64,000 nt of DNA. It comes from Pseudomonas sp. W4I3. GTDB taxonomy: Bacteria; Pseudomonadota; Gammaproteobacteria; Pseudomonadales; Pseudomonadaceae. The position numbers were made by a program, and so were the translations under genes. Positions 40,487-51,055 of the stretch are shown piece by piece. How positions within the stretch are numbered: the stretch's first letter is position 1; every line of letters begins with the position of its first letter. The stretch is from contig NZ_JAUSXS010000001.1 in assembly GCF_030816195.1 (NCBI RefSeq), forward strand, positions 953,501 to 1,017,500. The letters are read 5' to 3'. Under the pieces are notes generated by a model, which saw only the letters and a list, made by a program, of their open reading frames with translations, searched no databases and had not been told where the DNA came from.

Positions 40487-41356
40487 CTAGTGCTGCTCTG
40501 CAAGACACTCGCGCAGTGCGTCTTGCCACTGCGGCTGGCTGACCTGCCATTGCTGTTGCAGGCGGCTGCAGTCCAGGCGCGAGTTCAGCGGGCGCTTGGC
40601 AGGGGTTGGATAGGCGCTGGAGGGGATCGCTTCGAGTTCGGCACAGGGTTTGCCCGCGTCGCGAAGCGCTTCACCGATGGCCTGTGCAAAACCGAACCAC
40701 GACGTTTCACCCTGGGCGGTAAGGTGATAAACACCCCAATTCCCGGCGTCACCGGCCTGCCAGCGTTCGATCAGCGCGCGGGTACTGTTGGCGATGGTCC
40801 CGGCCCAGGTTGGCGCGCCGACCTGGTCGCCAACAATGCGCATCTGCGGTTTTTCCTGCAGCAGACGCTGCATGGTCAGCAGGAAGTTCTTGCCGTGGCT
40901 CGAATACACCCAGCTGGTACGCAGAATCAGGTATTGGCCGCCTACCGCCGCAATCGCCTGCTCACCCGCCAGTTTGCTTTGACCGTAGACACCCAGTGGG
41001 TTGGGTGTGTCATTTTCGGTGTACGGGGCCGGTTTGCTGCCGTCGAACACGTAGTCGGTCGAGTAGTGAATCAGCGGGATGCCAAGGGCCTTGGCTTCCT
41101 CGGCGAGGATGCCGGGAGCGATGGCGTTGATGGCGAAGGCTGCGTCCGGCTCGCTTTCGGCCAGATCGACCGCGGTGTGCGCTGCGGCGTTGATGATCAG
41201 GTCGGGGCGGTGGGCGCGCACTTGCTTGCGGATGAGCGGTGCGTTGGCCAGGTCCAGTTGGTCACGGCCCAGCACGATGAGTTCGCCCAGGCCGTGGAGC
41301 CGCTGTTGCAGCTCCTGGGAGACTTGGCCGTGTTGGCCGGTGATCAATATTTTCAT
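40487..41356 (-). CDS. rmlD: dTDP-4-dehydrorhamnose reductase
   Basis: 289-aa SDR-type reductase making dTDP-L-rhamnose with NADPH. N-terminal ILITGQHGQVSQELQ is the nucleotide site; the catalytic YGQSKLAGE holds the Tyr-x-x-x-Lys pair; STDYVFDGSKPAPYTE is the family signature. Last gene of rmlBACD; 4-nt overlap with rmlC. Confidence 0.94.
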   Translation of the reverse strand: MKILITGQHGQVSQELQQRLHGLGELIVLGRDQLDLANAPLIRKQVRAHRPDLIINAAAHTAVDLAESEPDAAFAINAIAPGILAEEAKALGIPLIHYSTDYVFDGSKPAPYTENDTPNPLGVYGQSKLAGEQAIAAVGGQYLILRTSWVYSSHGKNFLLTMQRLLQEKPQMRIVGDQVGAPTWAGTIANSTRALIERWQAGDAGNWGVYHLTAQGETSWFGFAQAIGEALRDAGKPCAELEAIPSSAYPTPAKRPLNSRLDCSRLQQQWQVSQPQWQDALRECLAEQH

Positions 41357-41898
41357 GGGAACAAATCCGCATCTTTCAAGCTTTTACCGATTTGATCCTT
41401 GGCGGACAGGGTCGGTGAGCCATTAAATTGCCAATCAATATTGAGGTCCGGATCGTTCCAGCGAATGCAACGCTCTGCAGACGGCGTGTAGTAATCCGTC
41501 GTCTTGTAGAGGAACTCGGCGTAGTCGCTCAGCACAACGAACCCGTGGGCGAAACCCGGTGGAATCCACAACTGGTGATTGTTTTCGGCGGACAGGCGCA
41601 CGCTGGTCCATTTGCCGAAATGAGGAGAGCTGCGGCGGATATCCACCGCCACATCCAATACTTCCCCGGCCGTCACACGTACCAGTTTCCCCTGGGCGTG
41701 TTCTACCTGGTAGTGCAGGCCGCGCAGCACGCCCTTCAACGAGCGCGAGTGGTTGTCCTGCACAAATTGAAGTTTCAGTCCGCTGGCTTTTTCAAACTCG
41801 CGAGCGTTGAAGCTCTCATAAAAAAAGCCGCGGTCATCGCCAAAAACCTTCGGCTCGATGACCATTACACCAGGCAGCTCAGTGGCAATCACATTCAT
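41353..41898 (-). CDS. rmlC: dTDP-4-dehydrorhamnose 3,5-epimerase
   Basis: 181-aa cupin that epimerises C3 and C5 of the dTDP-sugar. [20 protein letters not shown] and [16 protein letters not shown] contain the catalytic His and Asp, and [27 protein letters not shown] gives the Tyr region (about residues 111-137). Overlaps both neighbours by 4 nt. Confidence 0.95.
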   Translation of the reverse strand: MNVIATELPGVMVIEPKVFGDDRGFFYESFNAREFEKASGLKLQFVQDNHSRSLKGVLRGLHYQVEHAQGKLVRVTAGEVLDVAVDIRRSSPHFGKWTSVRLSAENNHQLWIPPGFAHGFVVLSDYAEFLYKTTDYYTPSAERCIRWNDPDLNIDWQFNGSPTLSAKDQIGKSLKDADLFP

Positions 41899-42770
41899 TT
41901 AGTGTTCCCGGCCAGTGTATATAGATACTGACCATAGCCGGTTTTGCCGAAATATTTAGCGCGTTCCAGCAGATAGTCATGATCTATCCAGCCGTTTTCG
42001 TAAGCGATCTCTTCCAGGCAGGCTACTTTCAGGCCCTGGCGATGCTCGATGGTCTGCACATAAGTCGACGCTTCCAGCAAGCTGTCATGGGTACCCGTAT
42101 CAAGCCAGGCAAAGCCGCGGCCAAAACGCTCAACGTGCAGGTCACCGCGCTTGAGGTAGGCGTTGTTGACGTCGGTAATCTCCAGCTCGCCGCGTGGCGA
42201 AGGCTGGACGGCCTTGGCGATCTTGATCACGTCGTTGTCGTAGAAATACAGGCCGGTCACGGCATAGCTGGATTTCGGCTTCGCCGGTTTTTCTTCGATC
42301 GACAGGGCGCGGCCTTCTTCGTCGAAATCGATCACACCGAAACGCTCCGGGTCTTTCACCCAGTAGCCGAACACCGTGGCGCCTAATGGGCGTTGTGCGG
42401 CGTTACGCAGTTGGTCACTGAAATGCTGGCCATGGAAGATGTTGTCGCCCAGGATCAGGCACACTGGATCATCGCCAATGAACTCTTCGCCGATGATGAA
42501 CGCTTGCGCCAGGCCATCGGGCGAAGGCTGTTCTTCATAGCTGAAACGCACGCCAAACTGGCTGCCGTCACCGAGCAGGTTGCGGTATTGCGGCAGGTCC
42601 ACCGGCGTGGAGATCACCAGGATGTCCTTGATCCCCGCCAGCATCAGCACCGAGATCGGGTAGTAGATCATCGGCTTGTCATACACCGGCAACAGTTGTT
42701 TGGACACACCCAGGGTAATGGGGTGCAAACGGGTGCCGGAACCGCCGGCCAATACAATTCCCTTCATCAT
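41895..42770 (-). CDS. rmlA: Glucose-1-phosphate thymidylyltransferase
   Basis: 291-aa nucleotidyltransferase joining glucose-1-phosphate and dTTP. Signature [16 protein letters not shown] at the N-terminus, [12 protein letters not shown], and [10 protein letters not shown]. Length is typical of RmlA. It overlaps rmlB by 4 nt. Confidence 0.95.
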   Translation of the reverse strand: MMKGIVLAGGSGTRLHPITLGVSKQLLPVYDKPMIYYPISVLMLAGIKDILVISTPVDLPQYRNLLGDGSQFGVRFSYEEQPSPDGLAQAFIIGEEFIGDDPVCLILGDNIFHGQHFSDQLRNAAQRPLGATVFGYWVKDPERFGVIDFDEEGRALSIEEKPAKPKSSYAVTGLYFYDNDVIKIAKAVQPSPRGELEITDVNNAYLKRGDLHVERFGRGFAWLDTGTHDSLLEASTYVQTIEHRQGLKVACLEEIAYENGWIDHDYLLERAKYFGKTGYGQYLYTLAGNTK

Positions 42771-43849
42771 GCGATCAGATCCTTTACGTCAGTATTGCCG
42801 AGTCGTTCACCTTGATAACTGCCATCCTGGACCCTGCGGCACCATTCAAGGTTATCGAGGTACCACTGCACGGTTTTGCGCAGGCCGGTTTCAAAGGTTT
42901 CTTCCGGGACCCAGCCCAGTTCGCGCTCGATTTTGCTGGCGTCGATTGCGTACCGTTGGTCGTGGCCCGGACGATCCTTGACGAAGGTGATCAGGTCGGT
43001 GAATTGTTCCACGCCGGCTGGACGCTGTGGCGCCAGCTCTTCCAACAGGGCACAGATACCGCGTACTACGTCGATATTCTTCTGTTCGTTGTGACCACCG
43101 ATGTTATAGGTCTCGCCCACGACCCCGGTCGTCACCACCTTGAGCAGTGCACGGGCGTGATCTTCGACGAACAGCCAGTCGCGCACTTGCAAACCGTCGC
43201 CATACACCGGCAGCGGCTTGCCCGCGAGGGCGTTGAGGATCACCAGGGGGATCAACTTTTCCGGGAAGTGGAACGGCCCGTAGTTGTTCGAGCAGTTGGT
43301 CAACAGCACCGGCAGGCCGTAGGTACGCTGCCAGGCGCGGACCAGATGGTCGGAGGCTGCCTTGCTTGCAGAGTATGGCGAGCTAGGCGCGTATGGCGTG
43401 GTTTCGGTAAAAAGATCGTCCACGCCGTGCAGGTCGCCGTACACCTCGTCAGTGGAGATGTGATGGAACCGGAACGCGCTTTTGGCCGGCTCTGCCAGCT
43501 TCTGCCAATACGCCCGGGTGGCTTCCAGCAGGCTGTAGGTGCCGACAATGTTGGTCTGGATAAAATCCGACGGGCCGTCGATGGAACGGTCCACATGGGA
43601 CTCCGCAGCCAAGTGCATGATCGCGTCTGGCTCAAAGCGCGCCAGTACGGTGCTGACGGTGGCCTGGTCGATGATATCGGCCTGGACGAACTCATAGCGG
43701 CTATTGGATGCAATGCTGGCCAGCGACTCAAGGTTGCCGGCGTAAGTGAGCTTGTCCAGGTTGAGCACTTCGTGCTCAGTATGCTGGATCAGATGCCGGA
43801 TCAGGGCCGAGCCAATAAATCCGGCACCGCCGGTAATGAGAATACGCAT
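42767..43849 (-). CDS. rmlB: dTDP-glucose 4,6-dehydratase
   Basis: 360-aa extended SDR enzyme. NAD site [18 protein letters not shown]; catalytic Tyr-x-x-x-Lys in [14 protein letters not shown]; family signature [13 protein letters not shown]. First gene of rmlBACD, whose product dTDP-L-rhamnose feeds LPS or exopolysaccharide. No glycosyltransferase is adjacent in the window. Confidence 0.95.
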   Translation of the reverse strand: MRILITGGAGFIGSALIRHLIQHTEHEVLNLDKLTYAGNLESLASIASNSRYEFVQADIIDQATVSTVLARFEPDAIMHLAAESHVDRSIDGPSDFIQTNIVGTYSLLEATRAYWQKLAEPAKSAFRFHHISTDEVYGDLHGVDDLFTETTPYAPSSPYSASKAASDHLVRAWQRTYGLPVLLTNCSNNYGPFHFPEKLIPLVILNALAGKPLPVYGDGLQVRDWLFVEDHARALLKVVTTGVVGETYNIGGHNEQKNIDVVRGICALLEELAPQRPAGVEQFTDLITFVKDRPGHDQRYAIDASKIERELGWVPEETFETGLRKTVQWYLDNLEWCRRVQDGSYQGERLGNTDVKDLIA

Positions 43850-44000
43850 GTCGAGGGCCTTTTCCTTAGACGGACATTAAGCGAAAGAAGCATAGCTTGA
43901 GTTGTGAGACGAGCGGACGCAAGCGCGGCGAGCAAGGGGGGTTGATTAACACTCCGGAACAATGGCGATATAGACGCCTGATTAAACCGAGGTCGTCACA

Positions 44001-46910
44001 ATGTTGCTTGCTACCTTGATCCATCGCGCCAGTTTGCCCTGCCCCCAGGTGAGTCTTGGGCAGGCGGCCGCTTTGCTTGAGCAACATTATGGCCCTGATG
44101 GCACCCTGCAGTCGCTGGGCAGTCAACAAGATCTCAATTACAGGATCGACAGCGCCGTGGGCCGCTTCGTTCTGAAAATCTGCCGGGGAGACTACGCCGC
44201 CAGTGAGTTACTGGCGCAACATGCAGCCCTCAACGCGCTTCAGGGACATGTACAGCTACGCGTGCCCAAGGTCATCAAGGCCCTCAACGGCGATGAACTG
44301 CTGACCATCAGCGTCGACGGGCAAACCCTGCACCTGCGCCTGTTGGATTACATCGACGGCCAACCCCTGACCCATTTGCCTCACTTGAGCCGCGATGTGA
44401 TCGCAGGGTTTGGCGACCTGTGCGGACGAATGAGCCTGGCGCTGGCCACGTTCACTCACCCCGGACTGGACCGCACCCTGCAGTGGGACCCACGCCACGC
44501 GCACGCGCTGATCGCCCATCTACTGGCCACGTTGCCCGACCTCGCTCATCGCACCGCACTGCAGCAGGTCGCTGCGCAGATCGAGGCGCATGTCACGCCT
44601 TTGGCTGCGCACTTGCCCTGGCAGGCCGTGCACATGGACATCACCGATGACAACGTGGTCTGGCAACGCGACGCGCAGCGGCGCTGGCAAGTTCAGGGCG
44701 TGATCGACTTCGGCGACCTTGTGCACACGTGGCGCATCGCTGATCTGTCGGTGACGTGCGCAGCGCTGTTGCACCACGCCGATGGCGACCCGTTTGCCAT
44801 CCTGCCGGCGATCCAGGCCTGTCACGCGGTGACGCCGTTGCAGCACGAAGAGTTGCAAGCGCTGTGGCCATTGATCGTCGCCCGCGCGGCGGTGTTGGTG
44901 CTCAGCAGCGAGCAGCAGCAACGCCTAGACCCTGATAACGCCTATCTGTTGAAAAATGCCGAGCACGAGTGGGAAATTTTTCACGTCGCGACATCGGTGC
45001 CGTTCGAGTTGATGCAAGCGGCGATCCTGAGCTGCGCCGGCGAGACGCTGCCAGTCTTGGCCAGCCAGGAGTTTGCGCCGTTGCTGCCAGGATTGGTCGG
45101 GCGAGAGTTCGCGCTGATCGACCTGGGGGTACTCAGCCCGCATTTCGAGGCGGGCAACTGGGAGACACCTGGCATCGATCGGCGCTTGCTCGGCGACGCC
45201 GCGGCGGTGCATGGGCTGGCGGCCAGCCGGTATGGGCAGTATCGGTTGTCGCGTACCCGCCCAGACAGCGCTGGAGAGCCGGAGACTTTTGCCCTTCACG
45301 TCGAGTTGCACTTGCCCCATGGCACAGTGCTCGAGGCGCCTTTTGCGGGAACCCTGCGCGAAGGGGCGGACGGCTTGCTGTGCTTGTACGCAGAGCCGCT
45401 GAGCCTGCGCCTATGGGGTGTGAAAACGCTGCTCAGCCCCGGTGCAGGGGTTGTGAAGGGGCAAATGCTCGGTGAAGTCCACGGGCCGTTGATCGTGCAG
45501 CTGTGCCGTGGCGACCTTGAGCCACCGCTGTTCTGCGTTCCGACCCGGGCGTCGGCGTGGCAGGCGTTGTGCCCGTCGCCAGCTGTGCTGCTCGGGCTGG
45601 CCTGCGATGCCGAACCGGAGCTGGACCCCGACGCCCTGCTGGCTCGGCGCGACGCCAGCTTCGCCCGCTCGCAGAAGCATTATTACGTCGACCCGCCCCG
45701 TATCGAGCGGGGCTGGCGCAATCACCTGATCGACATGCACGGCCGCTCCTACCTGGACATGCTCAACAACGTGGCGGTGCTGGGCCACGGCCATCCACGC
45801 ATGGCGGCGGTGGCGGCGCGGCAATGGTCGCTGCTCAACACCAACTCGCGGTTTCACTACGCGGCGATCGCCGAGTTTTCCGAACGTCTGCTGGCGCTGG
45901 CGCCGGCGGGCATGGGCCGGGTATTTCTGGTCAACAGCGGCACCGAAGCCAATGACCTGGCGATCCGCCTGGCCTGGGCGTACAGCGGCGGGCGCGACAT
46001 GCTCAGCGTGCTGGAGGCCTATCACGGCTGGTCGGTGGCGGCGGATGCGGTCTCTACCTCGATTGCCGATAACCCCCAGGCTTTGAGCAGTCGCCCCGAC
46101 TGGGTGCATCCGGTGATGGCGCCGAATACCTATCGAGGTGAGTTTCGCGGGCCGGACAGTGCGCCTGACTATGTACGAAGCGTGGAACATAATCTGGCGA
46201 AAATCGCCGCTAGCCAAGGTCAACTCGCTGGATTCATCTGCGAACCGGTGTACGGCAATGCCGGGGGCATTTCGTTGCCGCCAGGCTATCTGCAGCAGGT
46301 CTATGGGCTGGTCCGCGCCCAAGGCGGTGTGTGTATCGCCGATGAGGTGCAGGTAGGTTATGGCCGCATGGGGCATTTTTTCTGGGGTTTTGAAGAACAG
46401 GGCGTCGTGCCGGACATCATTACCATGGCCAAGGGTATGGGCAACGGCCAGCCATTGGGTGCGGTGATCACTCGTCGAGAAATTGCCGAAGCCCTGGAAG
46501 CCGAGGGCTATTTCTTCTCGTCATCGGGCGGTAGCCCGGTCAGTTGCCGTATCGGTATGGCGGTGCTGGACGTGATGGAGGAAGAAGGGCTGTGGGAAAA
46601 CGCCAAGGTGGTGGGCGGATATTTCAAGGCACGCCTACAAGCCTTGATTGAACATCATCCGTTGGTCGGTGCGGTACACGGTTCCGGCTTCTATCTAGGC
46701 CTTGAGCTGGTACGTGACCGGCAAACCCTGGAGCCCGCGACGCAGGAAACGGCGCTGTTATGTGATCGTCTGCGCGAATTGGGCGTGTTCATGCAGCCGA
46801 CCGGCGACTACCTGAACATCCTCAAGATCAAGCCGCCGATGGTCACAACCCGGCGCAGTGTGGATTTCTTCGTCGATATGTTGTCCAAGGTGCTCGATGA
46901 GCAACTGTAG
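44001..46910 (+). CDS. Kinase plus PLP phospho-lyase/aminotransferase fusion
   Basis: 969-aa three-part protein. Residues about 1-330 are an APH/choline-kinase-like phosphotransferase (VHMDITDDNVVW catalytic loop), as in hydroxylysine kinase. Residues about 350-530 are a middle module with an M23/biotinyl-like stretch (TVLEAPFAGTLREGADG, SPGAGVVKGQMLGEVHGP). Residues about 560-969 are a class III PLP enzyme (VNSGTEANDLAIRLAW; Lys in TMAKGMGNG) like the phospho-lyases AGXT2L1/L2 acting on phosphoethanolamine or phosphohydroxylysine. So it may phosphorylate an amino alcohol and then eliminate phosphate. Start ATG 44001 follows GAGG. The substrate is unknown. Confidence 0.8.
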   Translation: MLLATLIHRASLPCPQVSLGQAAALLEQHYGPDGTLQSLGSQQDLNYRIDSAVGRFVLKICRGDYAASELLAQHAALNALQGHVQLRVPKVIKALNGDELLTISVDGQTLHLRLLDYIDGQPLTHLPHLSRDVIAGFGDLCGRMSLALATFTHPGLDRTLQWDPRHAHALIAHLLATLPDLAHRTALQQVAAQIEAHVTPLAAHLPWQAVHMDITDDNVVWQRDAQRRWQVQGVIDFGDLVHTWRIADLSVTCAALLHHADGDPFAILPAIQACHAVTPLQHEELQALWPLIVARAAVLVLSSEQQQRLDPDNAYLLKNAEHEWEIFHVATSVPFELMQAAILSCAGETLPVLASQEFAPLLPGLVGREFALIDLGVLSPHFEAGNWETPGIDRRLLGDAAAVHGLAASRYGQYRLSRTRPDSAGEPETFALHVELHLPHGTVLEAPFAGTLREGADGLLCLYAEPLSLRLWGVKTLLSPGAGVVKGQMLGEVHGPLIVQLCRGDLEPPLFCVPTRASAWQALCPSPAVLLGLACDAEPELDPDALLARRDASFARSQKHYYVDPPRIERGWRNHLIDMHGRSYLDMLNNVAVLGHGHPRMAAVAARQWSLLNTNSRFHYAAIAEFSERLLALAPAGMGRVFLVNSGTEANDLAIRLAWAYSGGRDMLSVLEAYHGWSVAADAVSTSIADNPQALSSRPDWVHPVMAPNTYRGEFRGPDSAPDYVRSVEHNLAKIAASQGQLAGFICEPVYGNAGGISLPPGYLQQVYGLVRAQGGVCIADEVQVGYGRMGHFFWGFEEQGVVPDIITMAKGMGNGQPLGAVITRREIAEALEAEGYFFSSSGGSPVSCRIGMAVLDVMEEEGLWENAKVVGGYFKARLQALIEHHPLVGAVHGSGFYLGLELVRDRQTLEPATQETALLCDRLRELGVFMQPTGDYLNILKIKPPMVTTRRSVDFFVDMLSKVLDEQL

Positions 46911-46971
46911 TAATCGATTGTTATCGGTTATCGTCCATTCTATTTACTGGATGTCATTTTTGTTCGCTATT

Positions 46972-47010
46972 AAAGCCGATATTTATCCGTTATAAAGTCG
47001 GCTTTTACCC
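46972..47010 (+). terminator. Possible terminator/leader hairpin before aguA
   Basis: AAAGCCGA (46972-46979) and TCGGCTTT (46998-47005) form an 8-bp stem across an AT-rich loop, followed by TTA. It lies 60 nt after the fusion gene stop and 26 nt before aguA, so it could end the first gene or shape the aguA leader. Confidence 0.35.
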
Positions 47011-47030
47011 CATTCGGAGTCCTGATCTTC

Positions 47031-48137
47031 ATGACCACCCTGCACAGCACGCCACGCGCCGATGGCTTCCATATGCCCGCCGAATGGGCGCCACAGACCC
47101 AAACCTGGATGATCTGGCCTGAGCGCCCGGATAACTGGCGACTGGGCGGCAAGCCGGCGCAGGCGGCCCACGTGGCCGTGGCCAAGGCCATCGCGCGGTT
47201 TGAGCCGGTGACCGTTGCAGTTTCAGCCGGCCAGTACGAGAACGCCCGTAGCCGTCTGGATGTGCCGAATATTCGCGTGGTGGAGATGTCCAGCGACGAC
47301 GCTTGGGTTCGAGACACGGGGCCGACGTTCGTGATCAACGACAGTGGCGAAGTGCGCGGTGTGAACTGGGATTTCAACGCCTGGGGCGGTTTTGATGGCG
47401 GCCTGTATGCGCCGTGGAACCGTGATTCGCAGGTGGGCGGCAAGATTCTGGAGATCGAGCGCGCGTCGCGTTACCGCACAGAAGGTTTTGTGCTGGAGGG
47501 CGGTTCGATCCATGTCGATGGCGAGGGCACCCTTATCACCACCGAAGAGTGCCTGTTGAACCGCAATCGCAACCCGCACTTGGACCGTGCCGCCATCGAA
47601 GCGGTGCTCAGCGCCAATCTGGCGGTAGATAAGATAATCTGGTTGCCGGATGGCCTGTTCAACGACGAAACCGACGGCCATGTGGATAATTTCTGCTGCT
47701 ATGTGCGCCCAGGTGAAGTGCTGCTGGCCTGGACCGATGACCCGCAAGACCCGAACTACTCACGCTGCCACGCTGCCATGGATGTGCTGCAAAGCAGCAC
47801 CGACGCTCAGGGCCGCTCGTTCACGGTGCATAAGATGCCGATTCCAGGACCGCTCTATGCCACTGAAGAGGAATGTGCCGGTGTCGATCCGGTGGACGGT
47901 AGCCAGGAACGTAATCCGAGCGTGCGTTTGGCCGGTTCCTACGTCAACTTCCTGATCGTCAACGGCGGCATCATTGCGCCGAGCTTCGACGATCCGTTGG
48001 ATCATCAGGCCAAGCAGATCCTGCAGAACCTTTTCCCACAGCACGAAGTGGTCATGGTGCCAGGCCGCGAACTGTTACTGGGGGGCGGCAATATCCATTG
48101 CCTGACCCAACAGCAGCCAGCCCCGCAAAGAAATTGA
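47031..48137 (+). CDS. aguA: Agmatine deiminase
   Basis: 368-aa guanidine-modifying enzyme that turns agmatine into N-carbamoylputrescine and ammonia for polyamine and arginine catabolism. Family segments: [60 protein letters not shown] (about residues 155-177), and the catalytic Cys357 in [21 protein letters not shown] precedes the ATG. Partner aguB is not in the window. Confidence 0.94.
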   Translation: MTTLHSTPRADGFHMPAEWAPQTQTWMIWPERPDNWRLGGKPAQAAHVAVAKAIARFEPVTVAVSAGQYENARSRLDVPNIRVVEMSSDDAWVRDTGPTFVINDSGEVRGVNWDFNAWGGFDGGLYAPWNRDSQVGGKILEIERASRYRTEGFVLEGGSIHVDGEGTLITTEECLLNRNRNPHLDRAAIEAVLSANLAVDKIIWLPDGLFNDETDGHVDNFCCYVRPGEVLLAWTDDPQDPNYSRCHAAMDVLQSSTDAQGRSFTVHKMPIPGPLYATEEECAGVDPVDGSQERNPSVRLAGSYVNFLIVNGGIIAPSFDDPLDHQAKQILQNLFPQHEVVMVPGRELLLGGGNIHCLTQQQPAPQRN

Positions 48138-48197
48138 GTGCGGTTGTAACAGCGCCTTGAGGCTGAGCGAGCACTGTGTGAGCGCAGTGTTCCAGCC

Positions 48198-48231
48198 AAG
48201 CCCGCGGCCCAGCACGGTCGCGGGCTTTTTT
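48198..48231 (+). terminator. Intrinsic terminator of aguA
   Basis: AAGCCCGCG-GCCCAGCACGGT-CGCGGGCTTTTTT: GC stem and T-run about 60 nt after the aguA stop. Confidence 0.88.
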
Positions 48232-48374
48232 GTGCCTGAGTGCCCAGGGATAACGGACATTGGCATAGCTCTTGTATCGGCAGAGAAACCACAGAGCAGC
48301 TTGGTGATGACTGCATGGTTCTGTCACAAACCTTGAGTAAGTTAGCCGCTCACGCAGCAGGGGAGAGCGCTGAA

Positions 48375-48590
48375 ATGAATGCCGAAGTCAACCCGATGTA
48401 CATGAGCATGTTTCACCCGGTGCGGGTCGACGGCGACGCGATCCACGCGCTGGCGCTCTGGTTGAAAGAGAACGGCTCGCGACAGCTCAGGCAACAATCT
48501 GATGTGCTCAGCGTGATGAGTGAACGCTACCCGGCGGGGTTGTTCACGGCGGATGAGGTGCAGGTGCTGTACGAGTTGGAAAACAACTGA
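48375..48590 (+). CDS. Small hypothetical protein
   Basis: 71-aa soluble protein (MNAEVNPMYMSMFHPVRVDG...). I prefer ATG 48375, which follows GGGGAG by 9 nt. An in-frame ATG at 48315 would add 20 residues and also has a weak GGTG. The C-terminus (YPAGLFTADEVQVLYELENN) looks helical. No recognised domain. It sits between the aguA terminator and a REPIN, alone. Confidence 0.55.
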   Translation: MNAEVNPMYMSMFHPVRVDGDAIHALALWLKENGSRQLRQQSDVLSVMSERYPAGLFTADEVQVLYELENN

Positions 48591-48606
48591 AGACCACCGA
48601 AGAATT

Positions 48607-48699
48607 ATGTGGGAGGGGGCTTGCTCCCGATAGCGGTGGGTCAATAAGCGAAGTAATGACTGATCCACCGCTATCGGGAGCAAGCCCCCTCCCACATTG
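48607..48699. repeat. REPIN (paired inverted REPs)
   Basis: Paired REP arms between the small hypothetical gene and the convergent TonB receptor gene. Confidence 0.9.
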
Positions 48700-48721
48700 G
48701 TTGCGTCTGGTCTGATGGAAA

Positions 48722-50809
48722 CTAGAAGCTGTAGGTCCCTGTCACCACCAGGCTACGTGGCTCACCCGGCTGGATCTGCGCGACGCTGGTCGCTGAGGCG
48801 TAATAGTGTTTGTCGGCGATATTGTTCAGCGCCGCCCTGACGTCCCAAGCCTTCTGACGGAACCCGGCCAGCGCGTCCCAGCGACCATATCCCGGTAACA
48901 CCACGGTGTTGAGGTTGTCGGCATAGCGATCACCGACCAGGGTGAGCCCGGTTTCCGCATACCAGCCCATCTCCGGTTTCCAGGTGACGAACAAGCTGGC
49001 ATTACGCTTGGCCACGTCGCTGATGCGCTTGCCTTCGAAACCATTGTTGTCCTCTTCGACCTTGGCATCCTGCAAGCCGACGCCGCCGCGCACATACCAA
49101 TTGCCGACGATCTTGCCGGTGGCCGTCAGCTCGATGCCGCGCGATGTCTGCTTACCTGTCAGCAGGGTGATCGTGCGGTCCAGGGGGTCGCTGGTGCGAC
49201 GGTTGTAGAGTTCGAGTTCGTACACGGCCAGGGTGGTGCTCAAGCGGTCGTCGAGCCAATCGCTTTTGACCCCGATTTCCTTCTGCTTGGTCAGCTCGGG
49301 GCTCAGATCGTTGACGCTGCCGGCTGCATTCGGCGTGATGCCGATCAAGCCGCCGCCAGCCGGGGAGAAGGTTTTGCTCCACGAAGCATAGAACGAGTGA
49401 TGCTCCAGCGGCGTCCACACCAGGCCCAAACGTGGGCTGGTGCTGTGGCTCTTCACGTCCTGCTGGGTATTGAGCAGCTTGTTGGTGGTGTCGACTTCGA
49501 AGCGGTCATAACGCAGCCCGGCCAAGAGTTGCCATTGATCGTTCAGGCGCAGTTGATCCTGCACGTACAACGCGCGGCTTTCGACTTCAGTGTGGTTGTC
49601 GCTCGACAGGCTCATACGCCCGGTATGGCGCAGATTACGATTGGGTTGGTTGAGGTCCAGGCTCGGCACAGCCTGGCCACCCCGATTGGTCGCGGTAGCT
49701 GAGTAGAGTTTCGGATCGCGGCGCTGGCTGCCCAGTTCAATGCCGGTGAGCAGGCGGTGCTCAAGCCCGAAGGTATCGAAACCACCTTCCACTTCGAGGT
49801 TGTTGAACACGTTGCGGGTGGTCAGGTCCTGCTGCCAGTGCTGCCGGCTGACGGTGTTGGTTTTCGCGTCGTAGCCGGTCTGGTAGGTGTTGTCGAAATC
49901 GCTGTCGAGCTTGAATACGCCGAGGGTGTGGCGCAGTTGCCAGTTGTCGTTGAGCTCATAGGCGAGTTTGGAGCGCAGGGACTGGGAGGTGTCATCGATG
50001 TAGTCACCGCTGGAGAAATAGGTGGTGCTGCGACTCACATCGGCAGGGCGCCCGTTGACGCCAGGAACGCCACGGTCCGGCGTGCGGTTGTAGCGGCTGT
50101 ATTCGTACTGCACCAGCCAGTTCAGCTCGGGCGTGAGCTGCCAGCTCATCGAGGGCGCGAACAACTGGCGGTTGCCACTTACGCCGTCGCGAAAGCTGTT
50201 GTTGTCCTGGTTGCCCATGTTCAGGCGCAGGCTGATGTCATCGCTGGGATCGGTACTCAGGTCGGCATACACGCTGCGCAAATCGTTGCTGCCGCCCTGG
50301 GCTTCGATGCTCGATTCGCGGCCGGGGCTTGGCAGCTTGCTCACACGGTTGACGATCCCGCCCTGGCCACCGCGCCCGTAGAGCACTGCCGCCGGCCCCT
50401 TGAGCACTTCGATGCGCTCGATGTTGTGCAGGTCGCGCACGTATTGGCTGTCGTCGCGAATGCCGTCCAGGTAGAAGTCATTGCTCGCGTCGAAACCGCG
50501 GATACGCAGGCTGTCGAAACGTGTGTCGGCGCCGCTGCTGACGTTGGGAATACCGCTTAACGCCTGACCCAGATCGTTAGTGCCATAGGCGCGCAGGCTT
50601 TCGGTTTTTACCGAATCGATCGCCTGGGGCACATAACGTACGGCAGTCGCAGTGCGCGTGGCGGTGTTGCTTTCCTTGACGCGTGGATCATCTTCGTCGA
50701 CTTCGGCGCTGATTGAAGTGGCGGGCAAGACGGTGGTGGCACAGGCGAAACCGGCAGACAGCACTATAGAAAGCCCGAGGGAAATGGGGGTCAGGCGAGG
50801 AGCAAGCAT
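48722..50809 (-). CDS. TonB-dependent siderophore receptor
   Basis: 695-aa outer-membrane receptor. Signal peptide from MLAPRLTPISLGLSIVLSAG; plug domain with VKTESLRAYGTNDLGQAL, GADTRFDSLRIRGFDASNDF, and ERIEVLKGPAAVLYGRGGQGG; then beta-barrel strands to a terminal aromatic (TGTYSF). It resembles FiuA/FhuA-type ferrisiderophore (catecholate or hydroxamate) receptors; ligand not determinable. No FecI/FecR pair is adjacent and no secretin/TonB N-terminal signalling domain is seen. The start at 50809 is chosen by the signal peptide; the ribosome-binding site is weak. Confidence 0.85.
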   Translation of the reverse strand: MLAPRLTPISLGLSIVLSAGFACATTVLPATSISAEVDEDDPRVKESNTATRTATAVRYVPQAIDSVKTESLRAYGTNDLGQALSGIPNVSSGADTRFDSLRIRGFDASNDFYLDGIRDDSQYVRDLHNIERIEVLKGPAAVLYGRGGQGGIVNRVSKLPSPGRESSIEAQGGSNDLRSVYADLSTDPSDDISLRLNMGNQDNNSFRDGVSGNRQLFAPSMSWQLTPELNWLVQYEYSRYNRTPDRGVPGVNGRPADVSRSTTYFSSGDYIDDTSQSLRSKLAYELNDNWQLRHTLGVFKLDSDFDNTYQTGYDAKTNTVSRQHWQQDLTTRNVFNNLEVEGGFDTFGLEHRLLTGIELGSQRRDPKLYSATATNRGGQAVPSLDLNQPNRNLRHTGRMSLSSDNHTEVESRALYVQDQLRLNDQWQLLAGLRYDRFEVDTTNKLLNTQQDVKSHSTSPRLGLVWTPLEHHSFYASWSKTFSPAGGGLIGITPNAAGSVNDLSPELTKQKEIGVKSDWLDDRLSTTLAVYELELYNRRTSDPLDRTITLLTGKQTSRGIELTATGKIVGNWYVRGGVGLQDAKVEEDNNGFEGKRISDVAKRNASLFVTWKPEMGWYAETGLTLVGDRYADNLNTVVLPGYGRWDALAGFRQKAWDVRAALNNIADKHYYASATSVAQIQPGEPRSLVVTGTYSF

Positions 50810-51019
50810 GAGGAAAAGTGTCCGAATTGTCAGGATGGAAAAGTGCGCGAATGGTAATGCTTTGCATTTGCTCGCGTGATCTATTCCCAAACGTAACGGG
50901 CGCTAATTTGTTACTTGATGTGTTTTCAAGAGGGAAAACAAGAATTTTCACACCCTTCGCCGGGGCGCAATGGGTCTTTGCTTAGAATTATTTAGCCTAA
51001 ATCCAGGTGGTTCACGAAA

Positions 51020-51049
51020 TTGACACATAGTTCAACGCGCGCATAGGAT
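51020..51049 (+). promoter_or_regulatory. Sigma70-like promoter upstream of the oprD leader
   Basis: TTGACA at 51020-51025 is a perfect -35; TAGGAT at 51044-51049 is a fair -10, with an 18-bp spacer. It would start RNA near 51056. Confidence 0.5.
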
Positions 51050-51055
51050 TGCGTC

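Noticed and set aside
50809..50900. Possible Fur box before the TonB receptor (AATGCAAAGCATTACCATT on the minus strand)
   Set aside because: Match to the Fur consensus is too weak to claim, although iron control is likely for this receptor class.
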